DNA of 55,570 bases from Streptomyces sp. DI166 (GTDB lineage Bacteria; Actinomycetota; Actinomycetes; Streptomycetales; Streptomycetaceae), in NCBI RefSeq assembly GCF_900091315.1, contig NZ_FLSP01000055.1:1-55570 (forward strand). Direction: 5' to 3'. Made by a program: the position numbers and the translations under genes. The notes beneath the pieces were generated by a model. That model made no database searches. It saw only the letters and a program-made list of their open reading frames with translations, and was not told the DNA's origin. Shown piece by piece: positions 30,219-40,174 of the stretch; the first letter of the stretch is position 1; each line of letters opens with the position of its first letter.

Positions 30219-32240
30219 TCAGGCGCGGCGCCTCATCTGGCGCAGCAGCACGATGCCGCACAGGACGAGAACCGCACCGGCGGCCGCGGGCCACAGCTTG
30301 GCACCGGTGTCGGCGAGGCTGCCGCCCACCGTCTGCGTGCCGGTGTTGTTGTTCTGCGACTGGTCGGCGCCGACCGGAGCCTGCGACTGGGTCGGCGAGG
30401 CAGTGGGCTCACCGACCTCCTCGGCCGGGGTCTCCTCGGCGTCGCGGGTCGCGGACGGGGTGCCGCCGATCTTCGGCTGGTCGACGGTGGCGTCGTCGGT
30501 CGGCTGGTCGTCCGCCGGGGCCTCGGTCGCGGGCTCCGTCTGACCACCGTTGTTCTGGCCGCCGTCGTTGTTCTGACCGCCGTCCTGACCGCCGCCGTTG
30601 TTCTGACCGCCGTCGTTGTTCTGACCGCCGTCGTTCTGGCCGCCGTCGTTGTTCTGACCGCCGTCCTGACCGCCGTCGTTCTGGCCGCCGTCGTTGTTCT
30701 GACCGCCGTCGTTCTGGCCGCCGTCGTTGTTCTGACCGCCGTCCTGACCGCCGTTGTCGTTACCGCCGTTGTTGCCCTCGTCGCCGCCGTTCTGGCCACC
30801 GTCGTCGTTACCGCCGTTGCCGTCGCCCGGCTGCTGGGGCTGCTCCGGCAGGGCGCCGGCGTCGCACTGGCGGCCCTCGTTGATGCACTTGACCATCTCG
30901 TTCATCAGCGCCTCGTCGAAGACGTTGATGAAGTCACCGTGGTCCGTGACCGGCTTGTGCAGCTGCTCGGGGAAGGAGTCCACGGCGAACAGCGGGGTCG
31001 TCTGGCCGCCGTCGTCGAGGCTCGGCGCGTCCACGTCGTAGACGATGCGCTGGACCAGCTGCGGGATGGCCTTGAAGCCGCCGGGGCAGGAACCGTCGGC
31101 GGCGGCGAACGCCACGTGGGTGCGGTGGTTGGCGCTGTCGATGTTGCGGCCGTCCCAGCAGCTCTGGAACTTGAAGGTGCGCACCACGTCACTGCCCTGG
31201 GGGCACAGCGGGTACTTGTCCTTCAGCTGCCGGTCCTCGAAGCCGGTGCAGCTCCAGGAGGCGTTGGCGTTGGCGGGGCCGTTGACGAACGCCTTGGCGT
31301 CGCCGGTGATGATGCGCAGCAGGCGCGGCATGGCCGTCACGTCGCTCTGGGGGCTGCCCTGGAAGGTCAGCGTGACCTCCTTGGCCGTGATGATCTCACC
31401 GGCGTTGCCCTCGATGCCGCCGCCGGGCGAGTTGGCGTCCTTCTCCTGGGTGCCGTTCTGCAGACGCAGCACGGGCCAGTAGTAGGTGGACTTGTCGCCC
31501 TGGTTCTCGCAGCTGGTGTCGGCGTTGGCCAGGTCCTCGTCGCTGGCGAAGGCGTCGTTGGCCTGGTTGCCGATGTAGTCGTGGAAGTGGTGGGCGGCGT
31601 TGGTGACACCCGGCGCGACGATGATGTTGTCCGAGTTGAACAGGCCGTTCTCGTTGACACCGCAGCTGGTGGTGAAGGTGCCGGTGGAGGCGTTCTGTCC
31701 GGCGGGCGGCTCCTGCACATTGGGCTCGACGCTGTTGATGTCGACGAAGTCCTCGGCCACGGGGCCGTTTCCGGCCTGGCCGGCCTGCGGCTGCTCCTGG
31801 ACGGTCAGTTCACAGCCCGCCAGCGCTTCGAGGCCGTCGGGGCGCTCGCCCGCGTTGCCGATCGCCACCGCGATGTTCTCGATGGTGGCGACGCGCTTCT
31901 CCTCCAGCGGCTTCATGATGGAGCTGTCGGTGAAGCCGGAGTCCTGCTTCTGTTCCTGCGTGGCTGCCTGGAGTTGCTGGTACGCCTCTGCTATCTGGCC
32001 GTCCAGGGCGGCGAGTTCCTTGTCGACCTCGGCTCTGGACTCGTCCGGGACCTGGGTCAACTCGGCACCCACATCGGGGCAGTCGATGGTGGCCCCCGCC
32101 TTCTGGGCGGCTTCACCGCCTCCGGTGGCGGAGGCGTAGATATTGGTGGCCATCAGCCCGCCGCCACCCAGGATCAGCGCGAAAGCGGCAAAGGTCGCGC
32201 GTCGTGGGCCGGTCGGGCGCCTGCGCGTATTGCGTGTCAA
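30219..32240 (-). CDS. DUF1996 secreted protein with LAxTG sortase signal, 673 aa
   Basis: Cell-surface protein. A basic N-terminus and membrane segment (TFAAFALILGGGGLMATNIYA) form a signal peptide. After a helical region comes a DUF1996 domain, marked by VAPGVTNAAHHFHDYIGN, RTHVAFA and the final GDFINVFDEA. Next is a Gly-Gln-Asn-Asp repeat, then a Thr/Glu/Pro linker. The C-terminal signal is LADTG, a hydrophobic helix and RRRA, matching class E sortase substrates (LAxTG). The start is TTG at 32240 with AGGAG eight bases upstream. It is probably wall-anchored; the fungal and bacterial DUF1996 function is unknown. Confidence 0.9.
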   Translation of the reverse strand: MTRNTRRRPTGPRRATFAAFALILGGGGLMATNIYASATGGGEAAQKAGATIDCPDVGAELTQVPDESRAEVDKELAALDGQIAEAYQQLQAATQEQKQDSGFTDSSIMKPLEEKRVATIENIAVAIGNAGERPDGLEALAGCELTVQEQPQAGQAGNGPVAEDFVDINSVEPNVQEPPAGQNASTGTFTTSCGVNENGLFNSDNIIVAPGVTNAAHHFHDYIGNQANDAFASDEDLANADTSCENQGDKSTYYWPVLRLQNGTQEKDANSPGGGIEGNAGEIITAKEVTLTFQGSPQSDVTAMPRLLRIITGDAKAFVNGPANANASWSCTGFEDRQLKDKYPLCPQGSDVVRTFKFQSCWDGRNIDSANHRTHVAFAAADGSCPGGFKAIPQLVQRIVYDVDAPSLDDGGQTTPLFAVDSFPEQLHKPVTDHGDFINVFDEALMNEMVKCINEGRQCDAGALPEQPQQPGDGNGGNDDGGQNGGDEGNNGGNDNGGQDGGQNNDGGQNDGGQNNDGGQNDGGQDGGQNNDGGQNDGGQNNDGGQNNGGGQDGGQNNDGGQNNGGQTEPATEAPADDQPTDDATVDQPKIGGTPSATRDAEETPAEEVGEPTASPTQSQAPVGADQSQNNNTGTQTVGGSLADTGAKLWPAAAGAVLVLCGIVLLRQMRRRA
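30545..30800. repeat. Tandem coding repeats (GGQNNDGGQND type)
   Basis: Units of 12-33 bp built on GTTCTGACCGCCGTC and GTCGTTGTTC repeat about a dozen times. They encode a flexible Gly/Gln/Asn/Asp stalk in the DUF1996 protein, and copy number is likely to vary between strains. Confidence 0.9.
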
Positions 32241-32356
32241 GGCAGTACTCCTACGTTCGGGGGCGAGCGAGCGGACATACAAATCCCTCGCCCCCATACG
32301 CATCACGGGCCCACCGCGTTCAACCGCGCCCCAATTTCTTATCAACCTTTCAGAGA

Positions 32357-32372
32357 ACCGGGACATCCCGGT
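32357..32372. promoter_or_regulatory. Palindrome upstream of the DUF1996 gene
   Basis: ACCGGGA-CA-TCCCGGT, 7-bp perfect arms, in the region between the divergent DUF1996 and aldo/keto reductase genes. It may be an operator; no linked regulator is evident. Confidence 0.4.
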
Positions 32373-32488
32373 CGATCTCCCCTCCCAGAACACCCCCACT
32401 TGCATTTAGCCCGCGTAAGCAACTATTGTTGTCGCCTATAAGCGCCAGGCGCAATCAAGCATCTCCCACCCCCCGAGGAAGCACCACC

Positions 32489-33313
32489 ATGACCACGGTC
32501 CCCACCGTCACCCTCAACAACGGCGTCGAGATCCCCCAGCTCGGCTTCGGCGTCTTCCAGGTCCCTGACGCCGAGACCACCGCCGCCGTCACCGAGGCCC
32601 TCCGGGCCGGTTACCGATCCGTCGACACCGCCGCGATCTACGGCAACGAGGCGGGTACCGGCAAGGCGCTGGCCGACTCCGGGATCGCCCGCGAGGACCT
32701 GTTCGTCACGACCAAGCTGTGGAACGCCGACCAGGGCCACGACGCCACCCTCAGGGCGTTCGACGCCAGCCTGGCCGCCCTGGGCCTGGACTACGTCGAC
32801 CTGTACCTCATCCACTGGCCGACCCCGGCCCGCGACCTGTACCGCGAGTCCTGGAAGGCGATCGAGCGCCTGGTGGCCGACGGCAGGGTCCGGGCCGCCG
32901 GGGTGTCCAACTTCCAGCCCGACCATCTGCGGCGCCTGACCGACGGCGCCTCGATCGTGCCGGCCGTCAACCAGATCGAGCTGCATCCCGGCCTCCAGCA
33001 GGCCGAACTGCGCGCCCTCCACGCCGAGCTGGGCATCGCCACCGAGGCGTGGAGCCCGCTGGCCCAGGGCGCGGTACTGAAGGACGAGGCGATCGTCACG
33101 ATCGCCGGGCGGCACGGGAAGTCCCCCGCCCAGGTCGTGCTGCGCTGGCACCTGCAGCTCGGCAACGTCGTGATCCCCAAGTCGGTGACCCCGCAGCGCA
33201 TTCGGGAGAACCTCGACGTGTTCGATTTCACACTCTCCGAGGAGGAGATGGCCGCGATCGCCGCCCTGGACCGCGGCCTGCGCACCGGCCCGGACCCGGA
33301 CACCCTCAACTGA
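32489..33313 (+). CDS. Aldo/keto reductase (AKR5/2,5-diketogluconate reductase type), 274 aa
   Basis: NADPH-dependent reductase. Conserved parts are LNNGVEIPQLGFGVFQV, YRSVDTAAIYGNEAGTGKAL (catalytic Asp and Tyr), VTTKLWNADQG with the catalytic Lys, DLYLIHWPTPA with the His, GVSNFQPDHL and VIPKSVTPQRIRENLDVFDF. It is a different subgroup from the aldo/keto reductase at 11.8-12.8 kb. The ATG follows GAGGAAG. A hairpin terminator follows the gene. A role with diketogluconate or small aldehydes is family-level inference. Confidence 0.94.
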   Translation: MTTVPTVTLNNGVEIPQLGFGVFQVPDAETTAAVTEALRAGYRSVDTAAIYGNEAGTGKALADSGIAREDLFVTTKLWNADQGHDATLRAFDASLAALGLDYVDLYLIHWPTPARDLYRESWKAIERLVADGRVRAAGVSNFQPDHLRRLTDGASIVPAVNQIELHPGLQQAELRALHAELGIATEAWSPLAQGAVLKDEAIVTIAGRHGKSPAQVVLRWHLQLGNVVIPKSVTPQRIRENLDVFDFTLSEEEMAAIAALDRGLRTGPDPDTLN

Positions 33314-33322
33314 GCCGGAGTT

Positions 33323-33352
33323 GGGCGGCCACGCCCCCGCGCGTGGCCGCCC
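33323..33352 (+). terminator. Hairpin terminator after the aldo/keto reductase gene
   Basis: Perfect 12-bp stem GGGCGGCCACGC / GCGTGGCCGCCC with a 6-nt loop, 10 bp after the stop. Confidence 0.8.
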
Positions 33353-33434
33353 GCGCGGGCGGAGGGACCCCCGTGCCGACCCCTCGAACAGGCGGGTTAG
33401 CATATGAGCACCCTCTAGCTCGAAAGAGACTCCT

Positions 33435-34880
33435 GTGACTGTCAACGACGACTCGTTCACCAACTGGAAGAACCGCGAGGAGATCGCGGAGTCGATGATC
33501 CCGATCATCGGGAAGCTGCACCGGGAGCGGGACGTGACGGTCCTGCTGCACAGCCGCTCCTTGGTGAACAAGTCGGTGGTCAGCATCCTGAAGACGCACC
33601 GGTTCGCACGGCAGATCGCGGGCGAGGAACTGTCGGTCACCGAGACGCTGCCCTTCCTTCAGGCGCTCACCACCCTCGACCTCGGCCCGTCCCAGATCGA
33701 CATCGGCATGCTGGCCGCCACGTACAAGACCGACGACCGCGGTCTGTCGGTGGCCGAGTTCACCGCGGAGGCGGTCGCCGGGGCCACCGGCGCCAACAAG
33801 ATCGAGCGCGATGGCGGCCGCGACGTCGTGCTGTACGGCTTCGGCCGCATCGGCCGCCTGGTGGCGCGGCTGCTGATCGAGAAGGCGGGCTCGGGCAACG
33901 GCCTGCGACTGCGTGCCATCGTCGTGCGGGGCGGTGGCGAGCAGGACCTGGTCAAGCGCGCCTCACTGCTGCGCCGCGACTCCATCCACGGCCAGTTCCA
34001 GGGCACGATCACCGTGGACGAGGAGTCCTCCACGATCCTCGCCAACGGCAACGCGATCAAGGTGATCTACGCGAGCGACCCGTCCGAGGTGGACTACACC
34101 GAGTACGGCATCAAGGACGCCATCCTCATCGACAACACCGGCAAGTGGCGGGACCGCGAGGGCCTCTCGCAGCACCTGCGCCCGGGTATCGACAAGGTCG
34201 TGCTGACCGCGCCCGGCAAGGGCGACGTCCCGAACATCGTGCACGGCGTCAACCACGACACGATCAAGCCGGACGAGCAGATCCTGTCCTGCGCCTCCTG
34301 CACCACCAACGCGATCGTCCCGCCGCTGAAGGCGATGGACGACGAGTACGGCGTGCTGCGCGGCCACGTGGAGACGGTCCACTCGTTCACCAACGACCAG
34401 AACCTTCTGGACAATTACCACAAGGCGGACCGCCGGGGCCGCAGCGCGCCGCTGAACATGGTGATCACCGAGACCGGTGCCGCGTCGGCCGTGGCCAAGG
34501 CGCTGCCGGACCTCAAGGCCCCGATCACCGGCAGCTCGATCCGCGTCCCCGTCCCGGACGTCTCGATCGCCATCCTGAACCTGCGCCTGGCCCGGGAGAC
34601 CACCCGCGAGGAGGTCCTCGACTACCTGCGCGACGTCTCGCTGCACTCGCCGCTGAAGCGCCAGATCGACTTCACCACCGCCCCCGACGCCGTCTCCATG
34701 GACTTCGTCGGCTCGCGGCACGCCTCGATCGTCGACGCGGGCGCCACCAAGGTGGACGGCGACAACGCGATCCTCTACCTCTGGTACGACAACGAGTTCG
34801 GCTACTCCTGCCAGGTCATCCGGGTCGTCCAGCACGTCTCGGGCGTGGAGTACCCGACGTACCCCGCGACCGCGGTCTGA
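33435..34880 (+). CDS. gap: Long-form glyceraldehyde-3-phosphate dehydrogenase, 481 aa
   Basis: NAD(P)-dependent oxidation of glyceraldehyde 3-phosphate, or its reverse. An N-terminal extension of about 125 residues (NWKNREEIAESMIPIIGKLHRERDV) is typical of the long actinobacterial/proteobacterial GAPDH class. The NAD fold starts VVLYGFGRIGRLVARLL. The catalytic Cys is in SCASCTTNAIVPP and the catalytic His in ETVHSFTNDQ. The end is WYDNEFGYSCQVIRV. The start is GTG. It is a single gene, not in a pgk-tpi operon, so it may be a second, gluconeogenic or specialised isozyme. Confidence 0.93.
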   Translation: MTVNDDSFTNWKNREEIAESMIPIIGKLHRERDVTVLLHSRSLVNKSVVSILKTHRFARQIAGEELSVTETLPFLQALTTLDLGPSQIDIGMLAATYKTDDRGLSVAEFTAEAVAGATGANKIERDGGRDVVLYGFGRIGRLVARLLIEKAGSGNGLRLRAIVVRGGGEQDLVKRASLLRRDSIHGQFQGTITVDEESSTILANGNAIKVIYASDPSEVDYTEYGIKDAILIDNTGKWRDREGLSQHLRPGIDKVVLTAPGKGDVPNIVHGVNHDTIKPDEQILSCASCTTNAIVPPLKAMDDEYGVLRGHVETVHSFTNDQNLLDNYHKADRRGRSAPLNMVITETGAASAVAKALPDLKAPITGSSIRVPVPDVSIAILNLRLARETTREEVLDYLRDVSLHSPLKRQIDFTTAPDAVSMDFVGSRHASIVDAGATKVDGDNAILYLWYDNEFGYSCQVIRVVQHVSGVEYPTYPATAV

Positions 34881-34900
34881 TCCCGCTCACCTGATCCCGC

Positions 34901-34934
34901 TCACGGCGGTGCCGGTTCTCCGGCACCGCCGTGA
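34901..34934. terminator. Bidirectional hairpin terminator
   Basis: Perfect 15-bp stem (34901-34915 with 34920-34934), TTCT loop, between the gap gene and the convergent flavodoxin-like gene. Followed by GGCGTTT. Confidence 0.88.
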
Positions 34935-34955
34935 GGCGTTTACGGGGCTCCCCCG

Positions 34956-35408
34956 TCAGTCCATCAGTCCGGCGGCCAGCGTGGCCCCCAGCTCCCAGCA
35001 CGCCTCGATGTCCGCCTTGCCCGGTTCGCCGGTCACGGTCACGGGTTCCGCCGCGCGGCGCCAGCCCAGTCCCGTGGTGACCGTCTCGATGGAGCGGAGC
35101 GCGCCGGTGACGTCGCTGCCGCCGTGCACGTAGTAGCCGAAGGGCCGTCCGCGGGTGGCGTCCAGGCAGGGGTAGTAGACGGTGTCGAAGAAGTGCTTCA
35201 GGGCACCGGACATATAGCCGAGGTTGGCCGGGGTGCCGAGAAGGAAGGCATCGGCGTCGAGGACGTCGGACACCGTCGCGGCCAGCGCCGCCCGGCGTAC
35301 CACCGAGACGCCCTCGATCTCGGGGGCGGTCGCCCCGGAGAGCACGGCTTCGAACAGCGCCTGACAGTTCGGCGAGGGCGTGTGGTGCACGATCAGCAGA
35401 GTTGCCAC
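34956..35408 (-). CDS. Flavodoxin-like / NADPH-dependent FMN reductase-family protein, 150 aa
   Basis: Flavodoxin fold. The first strand and phosphate loop are LLIVHHTPSPNCQALFEAV. The second flavin-contact region is DAFLLGTPANLGYMSGALKHFFDTVY, a clear match to the flavodoxin/NADPH-dependent FMN reductase families. GYYVHGGSDVTGALRSIET follows. I place the start at GTG 35408 just before the first strand; a frame extending to 35480 adds a Gly/Arg-rich segment unlike the family. It could supply reduced FMN to a partner, but none is adjacent. Confidence 0.82.
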   Translation of the reverse strand: MATLLIVHHTPSPNCQALFEAVLSGATAPEIEGVSVVRRAALAATVSDVLDADAFLLGTPANLGYMSGALKHFFDTVYYPCLDATRGRPFGYYVHGGSDVTGALRSIETVTTGLGWRRAAEPVTVTGEPGKADIEACWELGATLAAGLMD

Positions 35409-35645
35409 ACGACCGAACCCTGCCCCCGCTCCCCGCACTCCTGCAAGTCGGGAGCCATTACGTCCGTTTGCGCCCGACATCTGGCGTTTCCCTGCTGATT
35501 CTCCGCCGACGTGCGGTGTGTTCAGAAGCCGCGATACGTGGTACCCGCCCCGCGCGAACCGGCCACGGGAGATACGGCGGTCACATCAGGACCGTTCGGG
35601 TTTACGCGGCTGAGGATGCGTGACTACGGTGACCCGAGTCGGCAC

Positions 35646-36836
35646 ATGGGTCATACAGCCAACTCCAGTAAGAGGTGTTCCGCTCTGTCCGGGTTCCATC
35701 GAGAAGGTCTCGATCAGCAAACGCTCGCGCTGCGCACACTCGGACAGCCGAAGGCACCGCCGCCCGGCGCACACGACGGCACCGCCTCCGCGCCCGCGCA
35801 GACTGCCCGGTCGGTCAAGGAACGCGACGCGTTCTTCGACAACGCCAAGTACTTGGCCATCGTCCTGGTGGCGATCGGCCACGCGTGGGAACCCCTCAGG
35901 GACGAGAGCCGGGCGGTCACCGCGCTGTACATGCTGGTGTACGCGTTCCACATGCCGGCGTTCATCGTGATCTCCGGCTACTTCTCACGGACCTTCGACG
36001 CCACGCCGAGCCGGCTGAAGCGGCTGCTGACCGGAGTCGCCGTCCCCTATGTCGTGTTCGAGGTGGCCTACACCTACTTCACACGCTGGACGGACAACGA
36101 ACCCGGGCGCGACATCAGCCTGCTGGACCCGCTGTATCTGACCTGGTTCCTGGCCGCTCTGTTCATCTGGCGGCTGACGACACCCGTCTGGCGGATCGTC
36201 CGCTGGCCGCTCCCCCTGGCCCTGGCCATCGCGATGCTGGCGACACTGACCCCGAGCATCGGCAAGGACCTCGACCTCCAGCGCGCCCTGCAGTTCCTGC
36301 CCTACTTCGTCCTCGGTCTGCTGCTGAAGCCCGAGCACTTCGCGCTGGTGCGCCGCCCCGCGGTGCGGCGGGCGGCGGTGCCGGCGCTCCTCGGCGCGAC
36401 CGTGGTCGCGTACTGGGCGGTGCCCCGGATGAACTACGCGTGGTTCTTCCACCGCACCACCGCCGAGGACCTGGCGGCGCCCGCCTGGTACGGCCCGCTG
36501 ATGACGCTGGTCCTGTTCGGCTGCTCGACGGTCCTGGTGGCGTGCTTCCTGGCGCTCGTACCGGGCCGCCGCACCTGGTTCACGTCCCTGGGCGCGGGCA
36601 CCCTGTACGGCTATCTGCTGCACGGATTCGTCATCCAGGCCGCCAACAAGTACCACTGGTCCCACCTGGACTGGACGCACGAGCCGCTCGGGGAGATCGT
36701 CGTGACGCTCGTCGCGGGTGTCATGGTGACGGTGCTGTGCACGGCACCGGTGCGGCGGGTCTTCCGGGGGGTCATGGAGCCGAGGATGGCGTGGGCGTTC
36801 CGGCCCGATCCGGTGGCCGAGGCGCGGGCCCGCTGA
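35646..36836 (+). CDS. Membrane acyltransferase (fucose 4-O-acetylase-like), 396 aa
   Basis: Polytopic acyltransferase_3-type enzyme with about 10 helices. After an N-terminal tail of about 60 residues comes RDAFFDNAKYLAIVLVAIGHAW, whose last His is the catalytic-type His. YMLVYAFHMPAFIVISGYFSR is the second conserved helix. These are hallmarks of the fucose 4-O-acetylase/OafA-related group that acetylates surface glycans. The start is uncertain: ATG 35646 is used, with ATG 35616 and a frame from 35511 as alternatives. A hairpin terminator follows. Confidence 0.88.
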   Translation: MGHTANSSKRCSALSGFHREGLDQQTLALRTLGQPKAPPPGAHDGTASAPAQTARSVKERDAFFDNAKYLAIVLVAIGHAWEPLRDESRAVTALYMLVYAFHMPAFIVISGYFSRTFDATPSRLKRLLTGVAVPYVVFEVAYTYFTRWTDNEPGRDISLLDPLYLTWFLAALFIWRLTTPVWRIVRWPLPLALAIAMLATLTPSIGKDLDLQRALQFLPYFVLGLLLKPEHFALVRRPAVRRAAVPALLGATVVAYWAVPRMNYAWFFHRTTAEDLAAPAWYGPLMTLVLFGCSTVLVACFLALVPGRRTWFTSLGAGTLYGYLLHGFVIQAANKYHWSHLDWTHEPLGEIVVTLVAGVMVTVLCTAPVRRVFRGVMEPRMAWAFRPDPVAEARAR

Positions 36837-36845
36837 CCCACGGCC

Positions 36846-36875
36846 GACCGCCCGGCCCCCTGCGGCCGGGCGGTC
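36846..36875. terminator. Bidirectional hairpin terminator
   Basis: Perfect 12-bp stem GACCGCCCGGCC / GGCCGGGCGGTC with a 6-nt loop, between two convergent genes. Confidence 0.85.
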
Positions 36876-36882
36876 GCCCTCA

Positions 36883-37566
36883 TCAGTTCGCGCACATCTC
36901 GGCCCGCTCGCTGGTGACCTTGGCCACCGCCGCCGACAGCTGCTTCTGCACCGACTCGTTCAGCGCCTCGCCGCTCACCGTGCCCACCAGGTCACTGGCG
37001 AGGTTGTGGAGCTTGGTGTTGGTGTTCTGGGAGGCCATGACCAGCACCTCCCAGGCGTCCTCCGGGCGCAGGCCGAAGGACGCCATCAGAATGCCCCGCG
37101 CCAGGTCGATGGTGGGACGGGTCTGCATGGCCCGTCGTAGCTGGACAACCTCGATCCGCAGGTCTTGCAGCATGCTCTCGTCCTCGATCTCGTCCGGAGC
37201 GGAAGGTACTGATTCGTCGTCCTCGTCCGCAGGGGCGAACAGGGAGTAGGTGCCGGTCAGGTTGAGCAGTCGTTCGGCCACGGGGCCGGCCGACCTGACG
37301 AGCAGCGCCTTCCCGTCACGGAGGGCGCGCTCGCGCAGTCCGAGCAAGATGTTCAGCGCGGAGCAGTCCCAGAACTCCACTCCGCTGAGGTCCAGGTCCA
37401 CGCCCCGCACCGACCGCCCGAGGGCGGCGCGCAACACGCGTTCCAGTTCGGGGGCCCCCTCAAGGTCCAGTTCCCCCCGCACGATCACCGTCATCCGGTC
37501 TCCGTCGGGCTGGACACCGATGTCCGCTGCGCACGACGACCGCACTGTGGATGCCGCCTCCGTCAT
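36883..37566 (-). CDS. STAS-ANTAR fusion protein, 227 aa
   Basis: An N-terminal STAS domain (about 10-105) has MTVIVRGELDLEGAPELERVL and VDLDLSGVEFWDCSALNILLGL, as in anti-sigma-factor antagonists, with Asp-Cys-Ser at the usual phospho-Ser site. A C-terminal ANTAR RNA-binding domain (about 130-195) has LRRAMQTRPTIDLARGILMASFGLRPEDAWEVL. The ATG at 37566 follows GGAGG; a further ATG upstream lacks such a site. ANTAR proteins bind two-hairpin RNA and block terminators, so it probably links partner-switch stress signalling to antitermination. It is divergent from a leaderless winged-helix regulator gene. Confidence 0.92.
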   Translation of the reverse strand: MTEAASTVRSSCAADIGVQPDGDRMTVIVRGELDLEGAPELERVLRAALGRSVRGVDLDLSGVEFWDCSALNILLGLRERALRDGKALLVRSAGPVAERLLNLTGTYSLFAPADEDDESVPSAPDEIEDESMLQDLRIEVVQLRRAMQTRPTIDLARGILMASFGLRPEDAWEVLVMASQNTNTKLHNLASDLVGTVSGEALNESVQKQLSAAVAKVTSERAEMCAN

Positions 37567-37672
37567 GACCGCCTCCATCGGTCACCCCTTCAGGACTGCC
37601 TCCAGCGTCACCGCATCAGCAATCACCCGTCAAGAGATACACGAAATCTTCTTCATGTTTTTGTTACGTGTC

Positions 37673-37702
37673 TTGGAATACGCGAACGATCAACCGTAGA
37701 AT
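37673..37702 (+). promoter_or_regulatory. Promoter for a leaderless transcript
   Basis: -35 TTGGAA (37673-37678), 18-bp spacer, -10 TAGAAT (37697-37702). The ATG of the next gene starts seven bases after the -10, so transcription probably starts at the start codon. Confidence 0.75.
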
Positions 37703-37708
37703 CGACCC

Positions 37709-38050
37709 ATGGAGGGACTATACGAGCCGCACACGGGGTGGACGTTCCTGACGAACCACGCCCGTGTCCTGGCCGCCATCGCCGACGACCGCAACGCGCG
37801 GATCCGTGACATCGCCGCACGCTGCAGACTCACCGAGCGTGCCGTGCAGAAGATCATCGCCGACCTGGAAAGCGCCGGATACCTGTCCCACACACGGGCA
37901 GGGCGCACCAACACCTACCGGATCGAACCCGGCAAGATCCTTCGCCACCCGGCGGAAGCCGGGCTGACCATCGCCTCGCTGCTGTCGCTCCTCGCCCAGG
38001 ACGACGCCGCGCGGGTCAAGGAGGCTCCGGCATCCAGCATCGGCGAGTAG
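37709..38050 (+). CDS. Small winged-helix (MarR/ArsR-like) regulator, 113 aa
   Basis: DNA-binding protein. The helix-turn-helix is RIRDIAARCRLTERAVQKIIADLESAGYLSHTRAGRTNTYRI, a winged helix with its wing. The N-terminal GWTFLTNHARVLAAIADD segment is typical of small Streptomyces regulators of this type. The C-terminus (LTIASLLSLLAQDD) is short, with no sensory domain. There is no ribosome binding site, and the -10 box is seven bases before the ATG, so the mRNA is probably leaderless. Its target may be the divergent STAS-ANTAR gene; that is inference. Confidence 0.9.
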   Translation: MEGLYEPHTGWTFLTNHARVLAAIADDRNARIRDIAARCRLTERAVQKIIADLESAGYLSHTRAGRTNTYRIEPGKILRHPAEAGLTIASLLSLLAQDDAARVKEAPASSIGE

Positions 38051-38118
38051 CACCGCTTGATCGCTCTCCCCCTGCCCTCGGTTACTCTGTGCCGCCGAAC
38101 GGGTGAGGGGAGAACGAC

Positions 38119-38727
38119 GTGAGCCGTCGGGCGGTGTGCGCGGCTGTGCTGGTCGCGCTGGTGACGGGGTGCTCGGCCGAGGCCGAGGACGGCGACGCGA
38201 AAGGCGCCGTGAAGAGCGACGCCGAGGTGGCCGAAAGCGGCCGGACGATCGGGGGCAAAAGCTCCGCGTGCGAGCTGCCGGTCACCTTCGACATCGCCGA
38301 GGACTGGAAGGCCGAGGCCGTCGACACCAGCGACCCCGACTTCGTCATGCGCCAGGGACCGGTCACCCTCGTCTGCGAGATCGACGCCAAGCCGGCCGGG
38401 AACATCGGCTTCCTGCGGGCCTGGACCGGGAAGCCCGGTGACACCGACGCCCGTGGCGTCCTGGAGTCGTTCGTGGCCGGTCAGGACGGGGTGAGCAAGG
38501 AGAAGTACGGCTCCTTCACGGCGAACGGGCTCGACGGCGCCGAGGTCACCTACACCTATACGAGCGAGCTCCTGGACGAGGCCAAGCAGGAACGCGCCCT
38601 CGCCGTGACCACCAACGAGGGGCCGGTCGTCCTGCACCTCGGCGGCCTGGACTCCGGGGAGCACAGGGCCATGCTCCCGGCGCTGGAACTGGCCAGGAAG
38701 ACCCTGCACACGAGCAGGGCCGAGTAG
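38119..38727 (+). CDS. Secreted lipoprotein of unknown function, 202 aa
   Basis: Signal peptide with a lipobox (ALVTGCSAEA) gives a lipid-anchored Cys at about residue 18. An acidic linker leads to a domain with CELPVTFDIAEDWKAEAV and GFLRAWTGKPGDTD, probably beta-rich. I recognise it only as the lipoprotein type common in Streptomyces. The start is GTG at 38119 after GAGGGGAGAAC. It stands alone between the winged-helix gene and the convergent beta-glucosidase gene. Confidence 0.87.
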   Translation: MSRRAVCAAVLVALVTGCSAEAEDGDAKGAVKSDAEVAESGRTIGGKSSACELPVTFDIAEDWKAEAVDTSDPDFVMRQGPVTLVCEIDAKPAGNIGFLRAWTGKPGDTDARGVLESFVAGQDGVSKEKYGSFTANGLDGAEVTYTYTSELLDEAKQERALAVTTNEGPVVLHLGGLDSGEHRAMLPALELARKTLHTSRAE

Positions 38728-38785
38728 GAACAGCCAGGCCCGGCGCGCTCCCCCGCTCGGGTGGAGGACGCCGGGCCGGGCCGGT

Positions 38786-40170
<1,385 letters not shown>

Positions 40171-40174
<4 letters not shown>

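Noticed and set aside
30545..30800. Repeat block as a possible CRISPR array
   Set aside because: Repeats are in-frame, lack unique spacers and encode a Gly/Gln/Asn stalk inside a larger gene.
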